NCBI GenBank assembly: GCA_910588505.1
Contig: CAJUPQ010000015.1
Location: 1-56,582 of the forward strand
DNA: 56,582 nucleotides
Direction of reading: 5' to 3'
Source: an uncultured Hungatella sp.
Lineage (GTDB): Bacteria > Bacillota > Clostridia > Lachnospirales > Lachnospiraceae
Shown here: piece after piece, positions 33,464 to 42,737 of the stretch
Layout of the letters: each line of letters starts with the position of its first letter
Position numbering within the stretch: position 1 is the stretch's first letter
Made by a program: the position numbers and the translations under genes
The notes under the pieces: model-generated
What the model was told of the DNA's origin: nothing
Seen by the model: the letters and a program-made list of their open reading frames with translations, nothing else
Databases searched by the model: none

Positions 33464-35069
33464 CTTTTCTTCCTCCTTTCCAAGCGCCGGACATAGCCAG
33501 ACCAAAATCCGCGTCCGAATCATCTGGTTTTAAGATACACGCCAGCTTTCCGTCCGATATGATACCGATCCTGTCAGCCACGGACCGAAGCTCCATCAGC
33601 TCCGAGGACACGATGATCACCGTCATGCCCTGCTCTCTGTTTAACTTTGCCAGATACTCAAGCACCAGCTTCTTGGCCCCGATGTCGATCCCCCGGGTAG
33701 GCTCGGATACAAACAGGATATCCGGCTCCAGGGTCAGAGCCCTGGCCAGACACACCTTCTGCTGGTTGCCGCCGGAGAGCGCCCCCGCCGGCTGCTTTAT
33801 CCCCGTACACCGGATATCCAGAGTCTTCACCATTTCCTCCGCGTGGCTCTTTCCCGCCGCCCCGTCGTAGAGCCGCATCCAGCCGATCTTCTTTAAAAAC
33901 TTCCCGTTGGTCTGCATGGCCGAGAAGATAATATTCTGCTCAATACTCTCGTCCAGAAGAAGCCCCACGCCCCTTCTGTCCTCGGACACAAAAGCCACCT
34001 TGTGGTCCAAAGCGTCCCCGAGCTTTGTCAGGTTTAAAACTTCCCCATTGATCTTCACCTGGCCCTGGGCCTTGTAAAGCCCCATGATCCCGTTGGGGAT
34101 CCCCAGCTTTCCCTGTCCCGCCAGTCCGCCGATACCGAAGATCTCGCCTTTCCTGATATCCAGGTCAATGCCCTTCACCTGCTCCCCGGGCATATTGACC
34201 TTGTAATCCCGAAGGCTTACGGCGATCTGGCTCTCATCGATGGAGCGGGAATCCTCCCCGGCGTCATCCACCAGCTTCTCCATCTTCCGGCCGATCATCA
34301 GCTCCGCGATCTCCACCACATTGGTGTCCTTGATCTCTTTTCTGGCCACAAACTCCCCGTCCCGAAGGATCGTCATAGAGTCCGCCACTGCCATCACCTC
34401 GTCCAGACGGTGGGTGATAAAGATAATCGCGATGCCCTGGGAGGAGATGACCCGCATGGCCTCCAAAAGCCGTTCTGCCTCCGACTCCGTGAGAACCGCC
34501 GTGGGCTCGTCAAACACCAGGATCTGGATGCCCGTCTTGTCAAGCTCCCTGGCAATCTCAATAAACTGCATGTACCCAACCGGAAGGCCTGCCACCTTCA
34601 CATACTCCTCGATCTGCAGCCCGATGGTCTTTAACGCCTTCCTGGCATCCTTTCTCATGGCCTTAAAATCCAGGGACTCCATAGACGGCCCAAAGACGCG
34701 GCTGGCCAAGTTGGGAACACTCTTTTCCCTGCCCACCTTGATATTCTCCGTCACGCTGAATCCCGGAATCAGCATAAACTCCTGATGCACCATGCCGATA
34801 CCCAGCTCCATGGCCTTTAGAGGAGTGTCAATATTTACCGCGTTCCCGTTAACCTCAATAGTCCCCTCGTAACCTCCTGTGGTATGGATCACAGGCATTC
34901 CAAACAAAATGTTCATCAGCGTGGATTTTCCGGCCCCGTTCTCCCCCATGAGAGCATGGATCTCCCCTGGGCGGATATGGAGGTTCACTCCCTTAAGAAC
35001 ACGGTTGCCGTAATACTCCTTGGCGATGTTATCCATTTTCAGGACATAGGTTTCCTTTTCTTTCTCCAA
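33456..35069 (-). CDS. Tandem-NBD ABC transporter ATPase (RbsA/BMP-system type)
   Basis: About 537 residues with two NBDs. The first has Walker A LMGENGAGKSTLMN, signature VGYMQFIEIAREL and Walker B ILVFDEPTAVLT. The second has a degenerate Walker A (GLAGQGKLGIPNG), a good signature LSGGNQQKVCLARAL and Walker B ILFVSEPTRGID. This asymmetry is usual in sugar/nucleoside-type tandem ATPases. TTG at 35069 has AGAGG eight bases upstream; ATG 35090 is an alternative without a better RBS. It energises the two permeases downstream. Confidence 0.88.
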   Translation of the reverse strand: MEKEKETYVLKMDNIAKEYYGNRVLKGVNLHIRPGEIHALMGENGAGKSTLMNILFGMPVIHTTGGYEGTIEVNGNAVNIDTPLKAMELGIGMVHQEFMLIPGFSVTENIKVGREKSVPNLASRVFGPSMESLDFKAMRKDARKALKTIGLQIEEYVKVAGLPVGYMQFIEIARELDKTGIQILVFDEPTAVLTESEAERLLEAMRVISSQGIAIIFITHRLDEVMAVADSMTILRDGEFVARKEIKDTNVVEIAELMIGRKMEKLVDDAGEDSRSIDESQIAVSLRDYKVNMPGEQVKGIDLDIRKGEIFGIGGLAGQGKLGIPNGIMGLYKAQGQVKINGEVLNLTKLGDALDHKVAFVSEDRRGVGLLLDESIEQNIIFSAMQTNGKFLKKIGWMRLYDGAAGKSHAEEMVKTLDIRCTGIKQPAGALSGGNQQKVCLARALTLEPDILFVSEPTRGIDIGAKKLVLEYLAKLNREQGMTVIIVSSELMELRSVADRIGIISDGKLACILKPDDSDADFGLAMSGAWKGGRKDA

Positions 35070-35208
35070 GTCACCAACCTCTTTCCACATTCATATTTAC
35101 CGCCGGCCCAGACCGGCAGGTCATGCATCTATCATGCAAATCTCCCCGAACGCTGATGAGACCTTCGGGAAGAGGCGGGGCAGCCGTAGCCTTCCCCAAA
35201 AACAGGAA

Positions 35209-35251
35209 AGTTCTGCCAACTGATGTCCCAAAGACCCCCGTTGGCAGAACT
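35209..35251 (-). terminator. Strong hairpin between the binding-protein gene and the ATPase gene
   Basis: AGTTCTGCCAAC (35209-35220) pairs perfectly with GTTGGCAGAACT (35240-35251); on the minus strand TTCCTGTTTTTGG follows. It lies in a 231-base gap after the binding-protein gene and probably acts as a leaky terminator or 3' stabiliser, giving excess binding protein. Confidence 0.65.
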
Positions 35252-35300
35252 CCAGATTCATCTACATCAATTCAATTTTCCTAACCCGGTCAGGTAGCCA

Positions 35301-36548
35301 TTACTCAAATGTCACGAAATCGGACATTACCAGGAAATGATTCTCCTTGGCGTTGCCGTTGTCGTCAACATAGTAGTCAATAGTCATCTTGGCATCCGGA
35401 GTAAACTCCTCGGCGCAGTCCTGGATGGTGTCTCTCAGCACCTGCTCATCCAGAGTGCCGCTTGTCTGTCCCTCCAGCACCTTCTTGGCATACTCAACGC
35501 CGGCGCTGATAAACAGCATGTTACAGGGAACGCCCCATGTGGAAACACGGCCGCCCATGTTGTACTCCGTAACCTTTGCCTGAAGCTGCTCCATCATGTA
35601 GTTCACATCCGCCTCATGGCCTGCCATGTCAATGTTCAGGGCAGCCGGGAACGCGTGGAACGGGGACGGACAGCACTGCAGGCTGTAAATAGCGCCGTTC
35701 TCAAATACGGAACGGATCAGAGGCTCCTGCATACCGCAGTTGGTGGTAAAGAACACAGTGTCCTTGCCGTACTTCTCGATCTGGCGGGGCACATCCTCCA
35801 GAATGAACTGCTGAGCGCCTGTGATACCGGAATCGCCTGTCGGGTCCGGAGCCGTAACGTCAACCAGCTCAATGTTGTTCTCCGCGCAGTACTTCTTAAA
35901 GTTCTCGTGACGGGCAACGATCAGCGCGTAGCTCATGTGGCGCGGGAACGAATAGTGAATCATGGTCTTAGCTCCCTGCTTTGCGGCCTGGGGAGGAAGC
36001 ACGATACCGCATCCAGGCTCATCTACCTGGAGAACGATGTCAGCCTTGGGGTTGATAACGCCCGGATCCTCGCCTGGCGTGCCGACGATGAAGATCATGT
36101 CAGGCCTTGTCTCCCGAACCTTGTCAATAGCAGCTGCCGTACCCGGGATCGCCTGGCACCAGATGATCGCCTTCACATCCGGGTCAGAAGCCATGGCCAC
36201 AGTGTTGGAGATCACGGTCTCTGTCTCTGTGGTAAAGTTATCCGGGTAGGTGGAAGTGACGATCATATCGCCGTACTTCTCCTTCATCTTCCCTGCCTGA
36301 GTGATCTCCTCATCGCCCTGGGAAGCCGTACCGGTGATGATACCGATCTTAAAGTTTGCCGCAGGAGCTTCAGTCTCTGCCGTAGCCTCTGTCTCCTGGT
36401 CCCCTGCCGCCGTAGTGGTCTCTGCCGCCGCTGTGGTAGCTGCAGTGTCCGCCGCCGCGGTAGTATCTGCCGTGGCGTTCCCGCGGCAGCCTGCCAGGGA
36501 GAGCGTCATAGCCGCTGCCAATGTCAGGCTAAGTAATCTTTTTTTCAT
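35301..36548 (-). CDS. DUF3798 substrate-binding lipoprotein
   Basis: 415 residues. A lipoprotein signal ends in SLAGC (Cys21), then an Ala/Thr/Glu-rich linker to about residue 70 and a periplasmic-binding-protein-like domain starting FKIGIITGTASQGDEE. Recognisable DUF3798 segments are VKAIIWCQAIPGTAAAID, MIFIVGTPGEDPG and MIHYSFPRHMSYALIVARHE. ATG 36548 follows AGGAGG at eight bases. First gene of a four-gene ABC operon. The ligand of this family is unknown to me; the partner ATPase and permeases are of the sugar/nucleoside class. Confidence 0.85.
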   Translation of the reverse strand: MKKRLLSLTLAAAMTLSLAGCRGNATADTTAAADTAATTAAAETTTAAGDQETEATAETEAPAANFKIGIITGTASQGDEEITQAGKMKEKYGDMIVTSTYPDNFTTETETVISNTVAMASDPDVKAIIWCQAIPGTAAAIDKVRETRPDMIFIVGTPGEDPGVINPKADIVLQVDEPGCGIVLPPQAAKQGAKTMIHYSFPRHMSYALIVARHENFKKYCAENNIELVDVTAPDPTGDSGITGAQQFILEDVPRQIEKYGKDTVFFTTNCGMQEPLIRSVFENGAIYSLQCCPSPFHAFPAALNIDMAGHEADVNYMMEQLQAKVTEYNMGGRVSTWGVPCNMLFISAGVEYAKKVLEGQTSGTLDEQVLRDTIQDCAEEFTPDAKMTIDYYVDDNGNAKENHFLVMSDFVTFE

Positions 36549-36649
36549 TCCTTGTTCCTCCTTTTTTTGTTGGTCCCGGCTGCGCATCCTTCGGGAAGCC
36601 TGCTCCCGGAACCCCTCTCTCTGATAATTTAGTCAGATAAAGTGTTTCG

Positions 36650-36678
36650 ATTATACCATATGAAAGTCCTTTTGTCCA
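36650..36678 (-). promoter_or_regulatory. Promoter of the DUF3798 ABC operon
   Basis: On the minus strand TGGACA (36673-36678), a 17-base spacer, TATAAT (36650-36655), about 100 bases before the first gene. Confidence 0.75.
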
Positions 36679-36723
36679 GCAACATTTGTCTTTCCTATGC
36701 GGAATTTGCAAAAAAATTTCTTT

Positions 36724-37656
36724 TTATTCCTTGATGATAGGCCGGATCTGGGCCATCAGGTTGTCAATATCCTCAAACATGGCGCTCTTGGTAGTCCCCA
36801 GCTTGCTGGCCTGAGTGATGTGTTTCACCACCTGCTGATACTGTCCTCTCATCTTGTCAAAAAACCCGCAAAGACTGTCCAGGGCTGATCTGGACTCGCC
36901 GATGACCCCGGTGATCTGGGCCTGCACCGACGTGGCTCCCTCCGCCGCCTGGGTGATCTGGTCAAACATCTCATAGGTCTCCTGCACCTTCCCGATGCTG
37001 TCCCCCAGGGCCTGCCTGGAAGTATCGATGCTGTCGCTTAGCTTATCCGTGCCCCGCTCCACGTTCTTGATGTCAGAATCCACCTCCGCCGCCAGATCCT
37101 TGATCTGATCCGCCAGCTTTTTCACCTCCACCGCCACCACGGCAAAGCCCTTGCCCTTCTCACCGGCTCTGGCCGCTTCGATGGACGCGTTGATGGCAAG
37201 GATGTTGGTCTGGTCCGCGATGGACACGATCCGGCTCATCCTCTGCTTGATCTGCTCCACGGACTCCTGCAGCGCCCCAAAGGTACTGCCCATCTCGCCG
37301 AAGTGGGCCTCCACTTCCAGGGAGCTGGTCTTTAAGATCTCCACCTCGTTCTGGGCCTGCCCCACAGACCTGGCGATCTCATCCCTCACCGCGGCAAACT
37401 GCTCCGTGGCCTCAGTGACGCTGGAAAAATTCTCTCCCATATTCTCCAGCTGCTCCTGGAACCGCTTAGTCTCCCCAAGAACACTGTCAAAAGAACTGCC
37501 CACCAAACTTAACTCCTGGAGAGACTCCACCTCCTTGTGGACCAGATCCGTATGGTACTCCTTTAAGCTGTCCATTACATACAAAACCGGGTACAAGTCC
37601 TTCTCCTGGCCCTGCTTCTTTCCTTTCTTTCCGTCCTTATCTCTGTAAAACAGCAA
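36724..37656 (-). CDS. Soluble methyl-accepting chemotaxis-like signalling protein
   Basis: 310 residues with no membrane helix. The whole protein is a coiled-coil MCP signalling domain with the hairpin tip TNILAINASIEAARAGEKGK and GFAVVAVEVKKLAD. The N-terminal 80 residues are a short helical region without a known sensor. TTG start at 37656 with GGGGGTG upstream. It lies 14 bases after the FIST gene, so the FIST protein is probably its cytoplasmic sensor partner. It differs from the three membrane MCPs in tip residues (INASIEA for LNAAVEA). Confidence 0.85.
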   Translation of the reverse strand: MLFYRDKDGKKGKKQGQEKDLYPVLYVMDSLKEYHTDLVHKEVESLQELSLVGSSFDSVLGETKRFQEQLENMGENFSSVTEATEQFAAVRDEIARSVGQAQNEVEILKTSSLEVEAHFGEMGSTFGALQESVEQIKQRMSRIVSIADQTNILAINASIEAARAGEKGKGFAVVAVEVKKLADQIKDLAAEVDSDIKNVERGTDKLSDSIDTSRQALGDSIGKVQETYEMFDQITQAAEGATSVQAQITGVIGESRSALDSLCGFFDKMRGQYQQVVKHITQASKLGTTKSAMFEDIDNLMAQIRPIIKE

Positions 37657-37670
37657 GTCCTCACCCCCTT

Positions 37671-38732
37671 TTATTCAAATACCACGCAAGTCATGGATTG
37701 ATTGACAAACTGGTTATTAAAGTGTTCCCCATATCCAACAAGCCCCGCATGGTCCCCCAGAGAACCCATCTCCCCCAGATACTCCTGCATATATCCGTTC
37801 TCATTGAACAGTTTATACCTAAAAAGGCAGTTAATGGAAAAAATGGCTGAGCGTCTGGGGAAATCACGGCTGATTTTCTCGATGGTCTCCCTCACAATAG
37901 CCCGGTAATCCCCCAGTTCCAGAAGGCTTAACACATCGGAATCATTGACCTGCCGAAAGCACGCCAGGGCGTTTCCATCCACCTCCTTGATGGATATGAT
38001 GCATGTGTCGTCCCCGTTGATCTTGCCAAAAGGATTCTTAAAGGTCTGCGTCTGGATCTGCTGCTCCGTCACATGGAGGATATCCTGGTACACCTGTCTG
38101 GCCGGTTTCCCGTTAAGAGATCCCATGATATACCTGCCTTTATCCGTGTCAGAAGCGATAAACCGGTGCTCATCCATCCTCCGGTAAATATTTTCCTTGT
38201 ACGCCTTCACTCTGCCGTTCTGATTCTTTACAATGGCATAGGCCACGGAGTCCTTATAGACTCTGCCGTTGGCAGACACTCTGCCTCCGTCCCCGGTTCC
38301 GCCCACCAGAGAAACATTCCGATGCCGCAGGGCAGTATGTATGGTATTCAGCACACAGGCGTCATTGCCGGAACAAAAATCAATACACACCGTATCCTGC
38401 TCCGAGGCGTTCACCTTTCCCAGATCCAGCTCCAGACGCCGGATATACTTTACAGGCATCAAGGACACCTGCTCCAGCACATTGGCCGCGGCAACCACAC
38501 CTCCTGTAAAGGCCGCCACGCCCACTCCTGACTCCGCTACTCTGGTATCATAGCACATTCCGATACATCCGATGCTGGGCACATTGGGAAAGAGACGCTC
38601 CAGCTCCTCCACATGTTCCTCAAACTGGTTGCCATTGGACATCAGCATAATAAGCTGAGGATCTGCCAGCCCCTGGACTGCTTCCTTCAGATTCCCTCTC
38701 TGGCTCATACCAAAAAACTGTCTCACTGTCAT
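37671..38732 (-). CDS. FIST-domain sensor protein
   Basis: 353 residues with FIST N- and C-domain features: an N-terminal half with PQLIMLMSNGNQFEEHVEEL, PSIGCIGMCYD and GVGVAAFTGG, and a C-terminal half with RRSAIFSINCLFRYKLF and GDHAGLVGYGEHFNNQFVN. FIST domains are thought to bind small ligands such as amino acids. ATG 38732 is preceded by AGAGGAG. It has its own promoter and is followed at once by a soluble MCP, a sensor-transducer pair. Confidence 0.85.
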   Translation of the reverse strand: MTVRQFFGMSQRGNLKEAVQGLADPQLIMLMSNGNQFEEHVEELERLFPNVPSIGCIGMCYDTRVAESGVGVAAFTGGVVAAANVLEQVSLMPVKYIRRLELDLGKVNASEQDTVCIDFCSGNDACVLNTIHTALRHRNVSLVGGTGDGGRVSANGRVYKDSVAYAIVKNQNGRVKAYKENIYRRMDEHRFIASDTDKGRYIMGSLNGKPARQVYQDILHVTEQQIQTQTFKNPFGKINGDDTCIISIKEVDGNALACFRQVNDSDVLSLLELGDYRAIVRETIEKISRDFPRRSAIFSINCLFRYKLFNENGYMQEYLGEMGSLGDHAGLVGYGEHFNNQFVNQSMTCVVFE

Positions 38733-38775
38733 GCTCCTCTTTTCTACATTCGTTATGATATTTTCATGTGGAGTA

Positions 38776-38805
38776 ATTATACTTGATATGTTTCCCACCC
38801 GTCAA
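38776..38805 (-). promoter_or_regulatory. Promoter of the FIST-MCP operon
   Basis: On the minus strand TTGACG (38800-38805), an 18-base spacer, TATAAT (38776-38781). A sigma-A type, not the flagellar sigma type. Confidence 0.75.
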
Positions 38806-38832
38806 GAACAATCAAGTAGTCCCCACAAAAAA

Positions 38833-38858
38833 GGCTTCGGAACCAAGATCCCGAAGTC
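38833..38858. terminator. Terminator, T-runs on both sides
   Basis: GGCTTCGG (38833-38840) pairs with CCGAAGTC (38851-38858, one G-T pair). TTTTT follows on the plus strand and TTTTTT on the minus strand. On the minus strand it ends the MCP gene whose stop is at 38894. Confidence 0.85.
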
Positions 38859-38893
38859 TTTTTATGTCACCCTGTCTTTCCGGTCGTTCTCAC

Positions 38894-40747
38894 TCAATAC
38901 TTATCATTGGAAGAGTAGGAACTAAAGGAAGGAGCCGGATCCGGCGTTGATGTCCTCTCGTAGCTCGGGTACTCCTCCTCCGGCTGGCTGTATGAACTTA
39001 CAGGCATTGGAGCCGACGCAGGTTCCCGTAAAGAAAAACTGCTGCCGCTGGTGGCTTTCAGACGAAACTTGCCTACCTGCTCTCTCATCAGCTGCGCCTG
39101 GCTGGACAGCTCCTGGCTGGCAGCCGCGCTCTCCTCAGCCGTGGCGGAGTTGGTCTGGATCACGCTGGAAATCTGGTCAATGCCAAGGGTAATCTGGGAG
39201 ATAGCCGCGGACTGATTGGAGCTTGCCTCGGAAATCTTGTCCACAAGTTTTGTGGCCTCCTTCACCCCGTCCACAGCCTGAACCAGAGTCTTGGCCGTCT
39301 CGCTGGCAATCTCGGTGCCGTTTTGCACTGCCTTGATGGAATTCTCAATAAGGGCAGCCGTATTTTTAGAGGCCTCGGAGCTCTTGCTGGCAAGGTTGCG
39401 CACCTCATCGGCAACCACGGCAAAGCCCTTGCCCGCGCTTCCCGCTCTGGCTGCCTCCACCGCTGCGTTCAGCGCCAGAATATTGGTCTGGAACGCGATA
39501 TCCTCAATGGTCTTGATGATCTTTCCGATCTCACTGGAGCTGTTGTTAATATCGCTCATGGCCTGGATCATATCCTGCATCTTGGCATTGCTCAGATTCA
39601 TGTTCTCGCCTACAGCGTTAACCTTCACGTTGGCAACCTTGGCGTTCTCCGCGTTCTCCTTGATCCTGTCGGAAATATCGTTGATCGTAGCCGCCAGCTC
39701 CTCAATGGAACTTGCCTGCTCCGTGGCGCCCTGGGAAAGAGCCTGGGCTCCTGAGGATACCTGGTCCGCGCTGTTGGAAACCTGCTCGCTGCTCTCGCTG
39801 ATCTTTGTCATGGCGTCGTTCATCTGTCTGGCAATGGTGCGGAAGGATTTCAGGATGGCGTCAAAGGTGCCTATATACTCCTGGGGACAAATGGAATCCA
39901 CGGTCAGATCGCCGGCAGCCATCTTTGCCATAAACTGCTTCTCATCATTGACAATTGCATGTAACTTTCTGATAACCTCTCTGAACTGAGCCGCAAGCAC
40001 GCCCAGCTCATCCTTCGCCTCGTATGTGATATCCACATCCAGATTGCCCTGGGCCATCTCAACCGCGGCCTTCTCAAGCTCTGCCACAGGAATGCGGATG
40101 CTCTTGATGATAAGCATGGAGAAAATCACGCCGATTATGGTGGATACTGCCAGCATGACCATCATGATCACCAGCGCGTTCTTGTAAGTAGCAGTGCTGT
40201 CCGCATGGGCGTCCTCGCTGCCTTGTGTATTAAAATCGGACAGGTTGTTAAAGGCCAGGGTCACGTCATTGTAAGCCTTGACGCCCTCGTCGCTTTTTAA
40301 CAGAACCTCTGCTTCCTCCAGCTCACCGGCTCTTGCCAGGTCCATAACCTTAGTATCCACCTGCTTATAGGCATTCCATGCGGTCTGAAGAGCCTCGTAG
40401 AGCCGCCGCCCCTCGGTGGTGGTGACAAAACCGCCGTACTGGCTGATATATCCGTCCAGTTTGGCTACCTCGGCTTCCACCTTATCTATGTTGGTCTGAA
40501 CCTCCTCGTCGTTCCTGCCGGTCACCGCTGTGGTCTTATACAGCCTGACCTTGGACAGGGACGTGTCCATCTGATTGGATAAGGTACAGCTGGGCATCCA
40601 CTTAACCGCGATGATATCCGTAGCCTTGTTAATGTTACCCATAAGTATGACGCCTGATATGACAAGCGCCAGCATTGAGGCCAAAGCGATTCCCACCAGG
40701 ATATACAGCTTAAGGCCAACCTTCAGATTTTTAATACTGTTTGACAT
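38894..40747 (-). CDS. Membrane methyl-accepting chemotaxis protein (four-helix-type sensor)
   Basis: 617 residues. TM1 about 15-37, an external helical-bundle sensor of about 140 residues, TM2 about 185-205, HAMP, then the signalling coil with the tip TNILALNAAVEAARAGSAGK. The tail (after about 560) is a Ser/Pro/Tyr-rich linker ending in SSYSSNDKY. ATG 40747 lies seven bases after AAGGGAG. The ligand cannot be inferred. It is one of three tandem membrane MCPs whose signalling cores are nearly the same. Confidence 0.92.
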   Translation of the reverse strand: MSNSIKNLKVGLKLYILVGIALASMLALVISGVILMGNINKATDIIAVKWMPSCTLSNQMDTSLSKVRLYKTTAVTGRNDEEVQTNIDKVEAEVAKLDGYISQYGGFVTTTEGRRLYEALQTAWNAYKQVDTKVMDLARAGELEEAEVLLKSDEGVKAYNDVTLAFNNLSDFNTQGSEDAHADSTATYKNALVIMMVMLAVSTIIGVIFSMLIIKSIRIPVAELEKAAVEMAQGNLDVDITYEAKDELGVLAAQFREVIRKLHAIVNDEKQFMAKMAAGDLTVDSICPQEYIGTFDAILKSFRTIARQMNDAMTKISESSEQVSNSADQVSSGAQALSQGATEQASSIEELAATINDISDRIKENAENAKVANVKVNAVGENMNLSNAKMQDMIQAMSDINNSSSEIGKIIKTIEDIAFQTNILALNAAVEAARAGSAGKGFAVVADEVRNLASKSSEASKNTAALIENSIKAVQNGTEIASETAKTLVQAVDGVKEATKLVDKISEASSNQSAAISQITLGIDQISSVIQTNSATAEESAAASQELSSQAQLMREQVGKFRLKATSGSSFSLREPASAPMPVSSYSQPEEEYPSYERTSTPDPAPSFSSYSSNDKY

Positions 40748-40882
40748 GACTTTCTCCCTTCGTTGCATTTCTAGCTTTTCGCGTTTTGTTTTTTATAGCA
40801 TCAGGAACAGCGGCAGAACCTTGGGTCTGTCACCCATTTCTCCCCCGCGGTCCGGCCGTCGTTCCTGGAAGTTTCTCATATC

Positions 40883-42541
40883 TCACCGTCTTTTCAGTTT
40901 AAATCTTCCGATCAGAGATTTTAGCACCTGTGCCTGGCCTGCCAGCTGTTCACTTGCCGCGGCGCTCTCCTCCGACGTAGCGGAGTTGGACTGGATCACG
41001 GTGGAGATCTGATAAATGCTGTCCTTAATGTGGTTGATCCCTGTCTTCTGATCCTTGGACGCCTCAGAGATCACCTTGATCTGGCCTGTGACCATATCCG
41101 CCCCGTTTACCACCGAGGAAAGGGAATCCTTTGTCACGCCCGTAAGCCTGGAACCGGTGTCCACCATGCGCAGCGTCTTTTCGATCAGCTCCGTGGTCTC
41201 CTTCACCGCGTCCGCGCTCTTGGCAGCCAGGTTGCGCACCTCGTCGGCAACCACGGCAAAGCCCTTGCCCGCGCTTCCGGCCCTGGCGGCCTCCACAGCC
41301 GCGTTCAGAGCCAGGATGTTGGTCTGGAACGCGATATCGTCGATGGTCTTGATAATGTGCTGGATCTCGCCGGAGCAGGCGCTGATCTGGCTCATGGCCT
41401 GCGCCATCTCCTCCATCTGCCCGTTGCACAGCGTGATCTGACGGCTCATCTTATCCGCCTCCTCAGTGGTGATGGCCGCGCTGTCCGCGTTACTGTCGAT
41501 CTGATCCGTGATCTGCTCGATCATGTGAAGCAGGTTATCCACCTCGGAGGCCTGCTCCGTGGAACCCTGGGCCAGACTCTGAGCCCCTGTGGCCACCTGG
41601 CTGGCTCCCGCGTCCACCTGGCTGGAGGAGGCGTGAATCTGCTCCATGATGCTGCTCTGCTCCCGGCCGATGATCTCTATGGCCTTCTGGATCTGCACAA
41701 ACTCACCGGCATACTCAATATGGCTTTCCGCCGCCAGGTTCCCCTCTGCCATCTGCTGGAGGATCATGGCGATGTCGGAAATATAAAGTCTCAGGTTCTT
41801 TACCGAGGTGTTAAGGCTTTCGGCCAGCTGTCCCACCTCGTCTTTGCTTTTTACGTCAATCTGGAAATCAAGTTTCCCTTCCGCCATACCTCTGCTGGAC
41901 TCTGTGATCATCTGGATAGGATTCACGATCTTGCCTATAACGTAAACCACCAGCAAAATACTGACTGTCAGGATCACCACCACCGTAAAGACAGAGATCC
42001 CCTCGGTCCGAAAGACCCAGTCCACCAGATCCGTCTGGTTGGCGCTCACCTGTTCCTCCGTAATGGCTCCCACCTGCTCCAAAAGGGCCACCAGCTTATC
42101 CACATTGGCTCTGGTTTCTTCCTGATACATGCGGCGGGCCTCCTGGGGATCCGTCTTGTTCACGGACAGGATCTTCTCCGCCGACTCGTGGATCGCCTGA
42201 TGGATAGGCTGCATCTCCCGGACCAGCTGATGGATCCGCTGATCCTCAACTTCCTCAAGCTCCGGGCCATAGATCCAGCTGCCCAGAACGCAGGTTTTAT
42301 AGTCGGTGCTCCCTGTAAACTCCGTGCCAAGAGCAACAGCAGAGCACAAGTTTTCCACCCACCCGTAATGGGCTTTCTCCGCTGTCAAAACCAGGGCATG
42401 GATCTGAGTGGCCTGCTCCGTAGACTTGCTGGAGAGCCGAACCCTCTTCATGCCGCTCAATGTTACGATCCCGCTCACGATGACTACTATAAAAATAAGA
42501 GCCACCCGTATTAAGACCTGTTGTTTTATGCTCTGCTTCAT
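40883..42541 (-). CDS. Membrane MCP with an external CZB-like zinc-binding sensor
   Basis: 552 residues. TM1 about 8-28, TM2 about 190-215, HAMP, then the signalling coil with the same tip as its neighbours. The external domain has the CZB pattern: AHYGWVENL, DYKTCVLGSWIYG, and MQPIHQAIHESAEKIL, giving His, Cys, His and His as likely Zn ligands. Most CZB domains are cytoplasmic; here it lies between two membrane segments. ATG 42541 follows GAGGAG at ten bases. Possible stimuli are zinc or oxidants such as hypochlorite, from knowledge of CZB receptors. Confidence 0.85.
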   Translation of the reverse strand: MKQSIKQQVLIRVALIFIVVIVSGIVTLSGMKRVRLSSKSTEQATQIHALVLTAEKAHYGWVENLCSAVALGTEFTGSTDYKTCVLGSWIYGPELEEVEDQRIHQLVREMQPIHQAIHESAEKILSVNKTDPQEARRMYQEETRANVDKLVALLEQVGAITEEQVSANQTDLVDWVFRTEGISVFTVVVILTVSILLVVYVIGKIVNPIQMITESSRGMAEGKLDFQIDVKSKDEVGQLAESLNTSVKNLRLYISDIAMILQQMAEGNLAAESHIEYAGEFVQIQKAIEIIGREQSSIMEQIHASSSQVDAGASQVATGAQSLAQGSTEQASEVDNLLHMIEQITDQIDSNADSAAITTEEADKMSRQITLCNGQMEEMAQAMSQISACSGEIQHIIKTIDDIAFQTNILALNAAVEAARAGSAGKGFAVVADEVRNLAAKSADAVKETTELIEKTLRMVDTGSRLTGVTKDSLSSVVNGADMVTGQIKVISEASKDQKTGINHIKDSIYQISTVIQSNSATSEESAAASEQLAGQAQVLKSLIGRFKLKRR

Positions 42542-42737
42542 GACAACTATTCTCCTCAATTTTCTTTAGGTCCGCTTGTTATTAGTATATGTCCTTTTCC
42601 CGCCTTGTGCCTCTTTTTCGGAAAATCGCCTTTTGGCGAATATCCCCCGGCAAACGGAAATCAGACAGACCGGCAGGCAGGTCCCCCAACCTGCCTATCC
42701 GTCCATCTGTTAATCTAAAAATCTGCAAATCCGCCGC

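Noticed and set aside
35091..35208. Riboswitch in front of the ABC ATPase gene
   Set aside because: Only a simple hairpin is visible and the position is inside the operon; no known class is recognised.
35337..36536. Long plus-strand open frame (399 codons)
   Set aside because: Antisense shadow of the DUF3798 gene, whose minus-strand product has a clear lipobox and family motifs.
41030..42514. Long plus-strand open frame (494 codons)
   Set aside because: Antisense shadow of the CZB-type MCP gene; His/Leu-rich, no domain, no RBS.
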